Source of the DNA: Mycobacterium bourgelatii
GTDB lineage: Bacteria; Actinomycetota; Actinomycetes; Mycobacteriales; Mycobacteriaceae
Direction of reading: 5' to 3'
DNA: 64,000 bases
Assembly (NCBI RefSeq): GCF_010723575.1
Contig: NZ_BLKZ01000001.1
Location: 4,030,001 to 4,094,000 of the forward strand
Under the pieces are notes generated by a model. It was not told the DNA's origin and did not search any database. It saw only the letters and a program-made list of their open reading frames with translations. The position numbers were made by a program, and so were the translations under genes. The stretch's first letter is position 1. The number at the start of each line of letters is the position of its first letter. Shown here in pieces: positions 60,901-64,000 of this stretch.

Positions 60901-62455
60901 AATCAGGGAACTGCTGGCCGACGATATCTCCACGCAGGATCGTCGTCGGGTCGTGGGCGTGGGAAACCTAAAGGGGCCAGACGCCCATATCGCCAACATG
61001 CGTGCAATGGCCGACCTCGGCGTCGCAAACATTGCGTTGACATACATTGCGACTCGCGGAGACCTCCTGTGCCTCACCAGTTCCCGCATGGTTGGCCGAG
61101 ACCAGCGGCCCGAAGCGTTTCACACTGAGGCGCTCTGTATCCTCGAAATCGACCGCGACAACCGCGCGGTGGCGCAGGTCGTGTTCGACATCGACGACAT
61201 CGAATGCGCGTTGGAAGAACTCGATGCGCGCTATCTTGCCGGCGAAGCGGCCCCCCACGCGCGCACTTGGGCGGCGATAAGAAAGGCGCACGCCACCTTC
61301 AATCGTCATGAACTTCCACCGGCAACAAAGGATCTGGTGTACATCGACCGCCGACCGCTGGTATCGGTCGAGGGGGTTGACCTGGCTGCGGCTCTGCGTG
61401 CCGTGTGGGCTCTCACTCCGGAGGTCCACGGCTACATCGAGGCGGTGCATCGGCTGAACGAACTCGGATGCGTCATTACCCAGGCGCTGATAGGAACCTC
61501 GCCCCAGGGCTTTGCCGCCGAGTGGCGGATGATTCACGTCTTCACAGTCGAAGGTGAATTGCTCAGCCGTGTCGAAGTTTTCGACGCTCCTGACATCGAC
61601 ATCGCGCTTGCTAGGTTCGAGGAATTGGCGGTGGCGCCACCGCTAGAGAACGCGGCAACCCGAGCACAAGTCGGCTTCTTTACGAACTTTGCCGCGCGCA
61701 ACTGGGCAGCGATCGCGGAGATCCTAAGCGAAGACACTGTCGTCGATGACCGCCACGACCTTGTCAACGTCGGTTTCTGGAACGGCCGCGGAGCGGTGAT
61801 CGAAAATCTGCGAGAGTTGTCCGAGGCTGGTGAAAGCACGACGCTAGGTGTCATCGCTACTCGGGGGGAACGCCTCGCCCTCACCCGTATGAGTTCCTTG
61901 AGCCGCGAACCGCGCCACGGGGAGTTCCGCAGTGAAATGCTCATCGTCGTCGAGATTGACAGCGACGAGCGTATCGTTGCCCAGGTCTCGTTCGGATGCA
62001 ACGACTTTGAGTCTGCTTACGGAGAGCTCGATGCGCGATACCTTGCGGGCGAAGCCAACACCTATTCGCACACTTGGTCCGTCATCGCACGGACCTACGT
62101 CGAGTTCAACCGGAACGAATTGCCCCCGACGGAATGGATCATTGTCGACCACCGACGAGGAAGGCTGTTCGCGTCCAGCCACCAGACCGCGTCCATTCGC
62201 GCCATTTGGGAGCAAATGCACGACTTCACCATTTGTGTCGAGGCGGTGCATCGGCTCAGTGATTTCGGCGCGGTCCTCACCCATATAGCGTCTGGAACCT
62301 CGCCCGAAGGCTTCGACGCCGAATGGCGAATGATCCAGGTGCTGACCGTCAATGGCGACCGGGTCATTCGTTGCGAGCTGTTCGACGAGGCGGACCTCGA
62401 CGCTGCGCTAGCGCGGTTCGACGAGCTCAGTCGGGGCGGTGGGCCGACGGACTGA
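54968..62455 (+). CDS. Giant SARP/BTAD-cyclase-ATPase-TPR regulator with nine NTF2-like repeats
   Basis: A 2,495-residue protein. Domains: OmpR/SARP winged helix (1-90, VLGPLQVRQGGAPVPIPGTK); BTAD (about 95-240); class III cyclase (about 255-425) with canonical Asp262 (LLTDIEGST), Lys301 and Asp307 (KTRGEGD), Asn365 and Arg369 (VNRAAR); AAA/STAND ATPase with Walker A GEPGVGKT (Lys487) and Walker B LILDDLHW (Asp597/598); TPR-like region to about 1265. From 1269 to the end are nine NTF2/SnoaL-like domains of about 135 residues: one single, then four two-domain units starting at 1417, 1685, 1957 and 2226. Unlike the four paralogues upstream, the cyclase site looks active. Function and ligand are unknown; it may bind many small molecules or form an oligomeric platform. 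GTG 54968 is set by the leaderless promoter. Confidence 0.9.
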   Translation: MELQVLGPLQVRQGGAPVPIPGTKARAILTMLGLHCGSVVPAATLIELLWGDDPPRTAAKALQTHISSLRRTLGDGFVLTEGTGWKLAETEVDATRYQSAARLGRDAATAGDTRQAVARFEEALTLWRGIPELPDSHRGASEKTRWIEGHAALVEDRADALLATGRAAELIGELEGGVADAPLRERRWGQLMLALYRAGRQGEALGAYKRARSLLAGELGVDPGPELRRLEAAIVAQDAALDVAATQQVSAVTRAVTLLLTDIEGSTAAWEADAAAMAVALARHDELTEQVVTSRGGRLIKTRGEGDATFSVFDRPSAAAAAAIELQDAISREPWELREPMRIRVALHTGEVELRDGDYFGRAVNRAARLRSLAAGGQILCSGATAELVIDSLPDDIVLDDLGMRQLRNLARPEHVFELRMETVEDAPQPKTSDAPLTRPSLAAVLVGPGPFVGRGSELQGLLLAWQTALAGSTNAALIAGEPGVGKTRLAGEWSRQAYDEGALVIYGRCDEDLGAPYQPFAEALRSLVPCLGATRLRGVRGVEALLPLVPQLTDLLPDLAPPPRADPDTERYALFDAVVGLLRVASASAPVVLILDDLHWAAKPTLLLLRHILRFGEQARVQIIGTYRSTDLDRSHPLAAMLADLHRDGTAHRIQLSGLAEHDVTAYVAEAGYDDEELARALASVTGGNPFFLIEALRHVDESGGVWDQSTLPQGVREAVSRRLSRLPSQTNKALAAAAVVGSRFAIDLVEQVLDQDLVDAFDEACQAGIVIEEPGGRFRFNHAIVRQSLLAELTSVRRMRLHQCIATTLEIQPGADDELLAELAYHYFECAWAGNAAKAVEYCRRAADQAMARLAYEGAADLYDHALHALDELDDELPDRADQTVELLVARCEALLAAGDVASAAGAVSQLQEATVGSARLAAWAACFDGQLSMLSHPESLDEVEVAVGAAAEKLADLGDAAGEAKAHTVRAGCLARLGRIGDCEIALDDALTAARRAREHRRVNAVLAGAPLAALWGPNPVPRAGGRCLDVVRLLRITTDSPAVEATSTRCQAVLEAFRGRAAAARRMIDSARRTVTELGLRHALLEVEQFAGIVELVADDAAAAEPHLRQAYNGFRRMRLDADTAETAALLGRACLALDRDAEADELCRESERLAGHALKASIPWRSLRAQLFSRRNEHDEARRWAMAAVALAEGTDLLVDHGDACLALATVLEAAGDIGRARTAAERAVGLYEGKGAAALAEKARHTVGVELPSAATTPEAPQVELDNACVRALDQAVAAVNHEAWEELEQLFASNVIVESRRKIVGFAPVEVPARQWPREMRHYLKLGMVRHTHAVVAVRNERLALTRLKVGTADVSPGAPYDEMLQVIGLNDEDQIASQVWFDLEDIDAALAELDAAQARFQEPHPRAPLENAASRAEDRLGELFASRRWDELGEMFADDLRVDDRRRGLRRESFDRAGEVENLREIAAIGAWKITTTPLALRGERLCLRHALFEGRDAGPEAFRVEDLCIVEIDADERLVTRVAFDSDDFDAAIAELDARYLAGEAAAHSRAWSAIAEAYAALNRHELPGSPGFASVDHRRGRAFEPGDMPAYVRATWDLAPHSKIYIEAVHRLSDLGAAVTQASHGTSLEGFDAEWREIAVVMVDGELITRTELFDEEDIDAALARFDELNRPPRLENAASRATERLAASFQARDWDGIAKVLADDISDEDRRRIVNSALLQGKDAVFNNIRVSADIGVMRFAPTIIATRGQRLALSRTRYWGRVQQPDAFLNDVLHLIGIDADERIAALISFDLDDIDAAIEELDAQYLAGEAAAHAHAWSLLTRVQNAYNRHEVSAMTTDDFANIDHRQGRAFVSGDLIPFLRATWSVASNVKGYLENVHRLNSFGAVITEVVTGTSQDGFEFELREIGLFVFEGDLVCRFELFDEADLDAALARFEQLQAPSRPLENAATRLSERLAQFPSRDWTAIRELLADDISTQDRRRVVGVGNLKGPDAHIANMRAMADLGVANIALTYIATRGDLLCLTSSRMVGRDQRPEAFHTEALCILEIDRDNRAVAQVVFDIDDIECALEELDARYLAGEAAPHARTWAAIRKAHATFNRHELPPATKDLVYIDRRPLVSVEGVDLAAALRAVWALTPEVHGYIEAVHRLNELGCVITQALIGTSPQGFAAEWRMIHVFTVEGELLSRVEVFDAPDIDIALARFEELAVAPPLENAATRAQVGFFTNFAARNWAAIAEILSEDTVVDDRHDLVNVGFWNGRGAVIENLRELSEAGESTTLGVIATRGERLALTRMSSLSREPRHGEFRSEMLIVVEIDSDERIVAQVSFGCNDFESAYGELDARYLAGEANTYSHTWSVIARTYVEFNRNELPPTEWIIVDHRRGRLFASSHQTASIRAIWEQMHDFTICVEAVHRLSDFGAVLTHIASGTSPEGFDAEWRMIQVLTVNGDRVIRCELFDEADLDAALARFDELSRGGGPTD
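59216..62452 (+). repeat. Four in-frame units of about 270 codons in the giant regulator
   Basis: The units begin at 59216, 60020, 60836 and 61643, each with LENAASRA or LENAATR(A/L), and are 268, 272, 269 and 270 codons long. Shared landmarks within each unit: DDR in the first half, IATRGERLALTR-like strand, ELDARYLAGEA at the midpoint, a DHRRGR-like strand, EAVHRLSDLGAV, GTSxEGFDAEWR and DEADLDAALARFDEL at the end. An additional single half (58772-59215) precedes them. Confidence 0.85.
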
Positions 62456-62511
62456 AGCCCGACTCGGCGATCGGCCGGTTCGCAGAACTCACTGCGATCC
62501 TTGAGAAGCCA

Positions 62512-63714
62512 TCAAACGTGCGCCGGCATGCTGTCCCAGCCGCGCACCGCCGACGATGACGAAAAGACCGCGGCGTCGAGATCGACTTCCCAGTCGGGAA
62601 ATCGATTCATGATCTCGTCCAAGGCTATTCGTCCCTCGATGCGGGCGAGGGCATTGCCCAGGCAATAATGCGCCCCCACCCCGAAGGTCAGATGCTGGCG
62701 CGGCACTCGCGTCACATCGAACTCCTCGGCGTTCTCACCGAAGCGCGTCACATCGCGATTGGCGGCCCCGATCAGCGTCAGGATCGCGCTGCCCTCGGGG
62801 ACGGTTTTCCCGTAGAACTCGACGTCACGAGTTACATACCGCGCCGCCTGCAGCGCGGGCGGCTCGAAGCGCAGGATTTCCTCGATCGCGCCGGGCAGCA
62901 GTGATCGCTCCCTGACAAGAAGCCGCCGTTGGTCCGGATGTTCGGACAATAACTTCCCCGCCCACCCGATCAGCCGCGTCGTGGTTTCCGACCCGGCGAC
63001 CGCCACAACCTTCATGAACATCAGCAGTTCGTCGCGCTCCAGCTTTCTGGTGCGACCCGTTTCGTCCTCGAATTCGGCGTTGAGAAGTTCGGTCGTGAGA
63101 TCGTCCGCGGGGTGGTCTGTGCGCCAGTCGATGAAGTCCGCGAAAATCTCGCCGTCGGCAAGCTTCGCGTCCTGGTTGTCGGTCATCCGGCCGCCGCGCT
63201 TGGTGCGGACGAACTTCTCCCCATCCTCTTGCACCCGGCGCTGGTAGTCCTCGGGAATCCCGAAAAGCATGCCCACCACCCGCAGTGGCATGATGGCGCC
63301 GAGATCCTTCACGAAGTCGAGGCGATTCCCGCCGACCAGTGGGTCCAAGCACCGTTGGGTGAAGTCGCGGATCATCGGTTCGAGGGCATTGATCTTGCGC
63401 GGTGTGAACGCGCGTGACAACAGGCTGCGGTGGATGTCGTGCAGGGGTGGATCTTCGAAGATCAGTAAGCCCGGCGGGATTTCGATGCCGGCTTTGATGA
63501 TTTCCAGTACCACACCGCGTGCGGAACTGAAGGTCTGATGGTCTACCAGCGCCCGGTTGACGTCGTCGAAACGGCTCAGCGCATAGAAGTCGTGATCTGC
63601 GTTGTAGTACAGCGGCGCGTTCTCGCGGATGCGCCGGAACATTGGATAGGGATCCGCGTTGAGGTCGGCGTCCCACGGGTCGTAGTACACGTCTGCGGTA
63701 GGACTGACGGTCAT
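62512..63714 (-). CDS. Cytochrome P450
   Basis: A 400-residue soluble bacterial P450. The I-helix oxygen-binding motif is AGSETTTR, the K-helix ExxR is EEILR, and the haem loop is FGVGAHYCLGNALAR with ligand Cys351. It begins MTVSPTADVYYDPWDADLNA. The ATG at 63714 is preceded by AAGGAG six bases upstream. The length is typical for mycobacterial CYPs of the steroid/lipid-oxidising type, but the CYP family and substrate cannot be assigned by eye. It needs a ferredoxin and reductase, and neither is adjacent. It converges on the giant regulator with a 56-bp gap. Confidence 0.95.
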   Translation of the reverse strand: MTVSPTADVYYDPWDADLNADPYPMFRRIRENAPLYYNADHDFYALSRFDDVNRALVDHQTFSSARGVVLEIIKAGIEIPPGLLIFEDPPLHDIHRSLLSRAFTPRKINALEPMIRDFTQRCLDPLVGGNRLDFVKDLGAIMPLRVVGMLFGIPEDYQRRVQEDGEKFVRTKRGGRMTDNQDAKLADGEIFADFIDWRTDHPADDLTTELLNAEFEDETGRTRKLERDELLMFMKVVAVAGSETTTRLIGWAGKLLSEHPDQRRLLVRERSLLPGAIEEILRFEPPALQAARYVTRDVEFYGKTVPEGSAILTLIGAANRDVTRFGENAEEFDVTRVPRQHLTFGVGAHYCLGNALARIEGRIALDEIMNRFPDWEVDLDAAVFSSSSAVRGWDSMPAHV

Positions 63715-63807
63715 GCCACGCTCCTTCTATTGCTGGCCCCGTCCAGTGTGGGGGCAAATAGACCAAAAGTGTTGGAATGAGTACATATCCGCCACATTCG
63801 ACGACGC

Positions 63808-64000
63808 CTACAACTCACGATGCAGCTCCGTCAACGCATGCAGTTGTTCGAGGTAATGCTGCAGCGAGTGGTGCACGAAACGAGCCGACAAGGTCGTGGT
63901 GCCGCCAGCCTCCAGTACCCGCAGCGCCTCGGTTGTCGCGGCGGGGTTTCCGACGGGATCGAGAGGTTGGTCGGCGGGCAGTACCACCTCGAAGTCGGGA
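63808..64000 (-). CDS. C-terminal end of an unidentified protein, possibly a luciferase-like oxidoreductase
   Basis: The minus-strand frame is open from the window edge to a TAG at 63808-63810 and encodes about 63 residues, ending LHALTELHRE-L. The visible part (FEVVLPADQPLDPVGNPAAT, then TEALRVLEAGGTTTLSARFV) has the flavour of the last strand and helix of a F420/FMN-dependent luciferase-like barrel, but this is a weak call. The start lies outside the window. Its direction is the same as the P450 gene, which follows 93 bp later. Confidence 0.45.
   Translation of the reverse strand, partial: PDFEVVLPADQPLDPVGNPAATTEALRVLEAGGTTTLSARFVHHSLQHYLEQLHALTELHREL

Overview
The window is mycobacterial chromosome, most likely from a slow-growing, non-tuberculosis species. 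Three PE-family genes, a family confined to mycobacteria, are present. The left edge keeps the aldo/keto reductase and htpG neighbourhood known as Rv2298/Rv2299c in M. tuberculosis. The DNA is GC-rich throughout, with many GTG starts and 1-4 bp gene overlaps. Nothing here fixes the species.

Layout, left to right. Positions 1-5.7 kb: end of an aldo/keto reductase, a DUF998-type membrane protein, HtpG, and a LysR regulator divergent from a short-chain dehydrogenase and a two-domain muconolactone-isomerase-like protein. 5.8-8.9 kb: a MEDS-STAS sensor protein, two hairpin repeats of which the second is split by an IS110-type element, and a cupin. 8.9-14.7 kb: three tandem membrane Ser/Thr kinases with the same duplicated ectodomain, closed by a perfect 17-bp inverted repeat. 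14.7-20 kb: type III glutamine synthetase, an overlapping methyltransferase/methyltransferase/thioesterase set (the thioesterase is frameshifted) and a collagen-like secreted peptide. 20-26 kb: a lipoprotein, a VIT-VWA-DUF4349 fusion protein coupled to a MerR-like regulator, and a PE protein with a glycine-rich tail. 26-32 kb: a benzoyl-CoA epoxidation operon (boxB, boxC, benzoate-CoA ligase) divergent from a PaaX-type repressor.

The most distinctive part is 31.9-62.5 kb, an island of signalling proteins. It opens with a STAS anti-anti-sigma protein overlapping a GAF-PP2C-HATPase phosphatase/kinase. Four tandem zinc-ribbon/cyclase/ATPase/TPR paralogues of about 1,050-1,080 aa follow, interrupted by one PE gene and followed by the tiny remnant of a fifth copy. 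A polyketide synthase truncated after KS-AT, a LuxR-type ATPase regulator and a PE gene come next. Last is a 2,495-aa protein that joins a SARP/BTAD regulator, a class III cyclase, an ATPase, a TPR-like region and nine NTF2-like repeats. A cytochrome P450 and the end of an unidentified gene close the window.

Four genes spread over the window (kinase 1, kinase 3, the LuxR regulator, the giant regulator) have a TACGCT or TACGAT hexamer 6-7 nt before the start codon. A fifth (MEDS-STAS) has TATGAT at the same place. This is the layout expected of leaderless mycobacterial transcripts, and it was used to choose starts. The four cyclase/ATPase paralogues instead share GATYGGCGG exactly 7 nt before their starts. 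No tRNA, rRNA or CRISPR array was seen.
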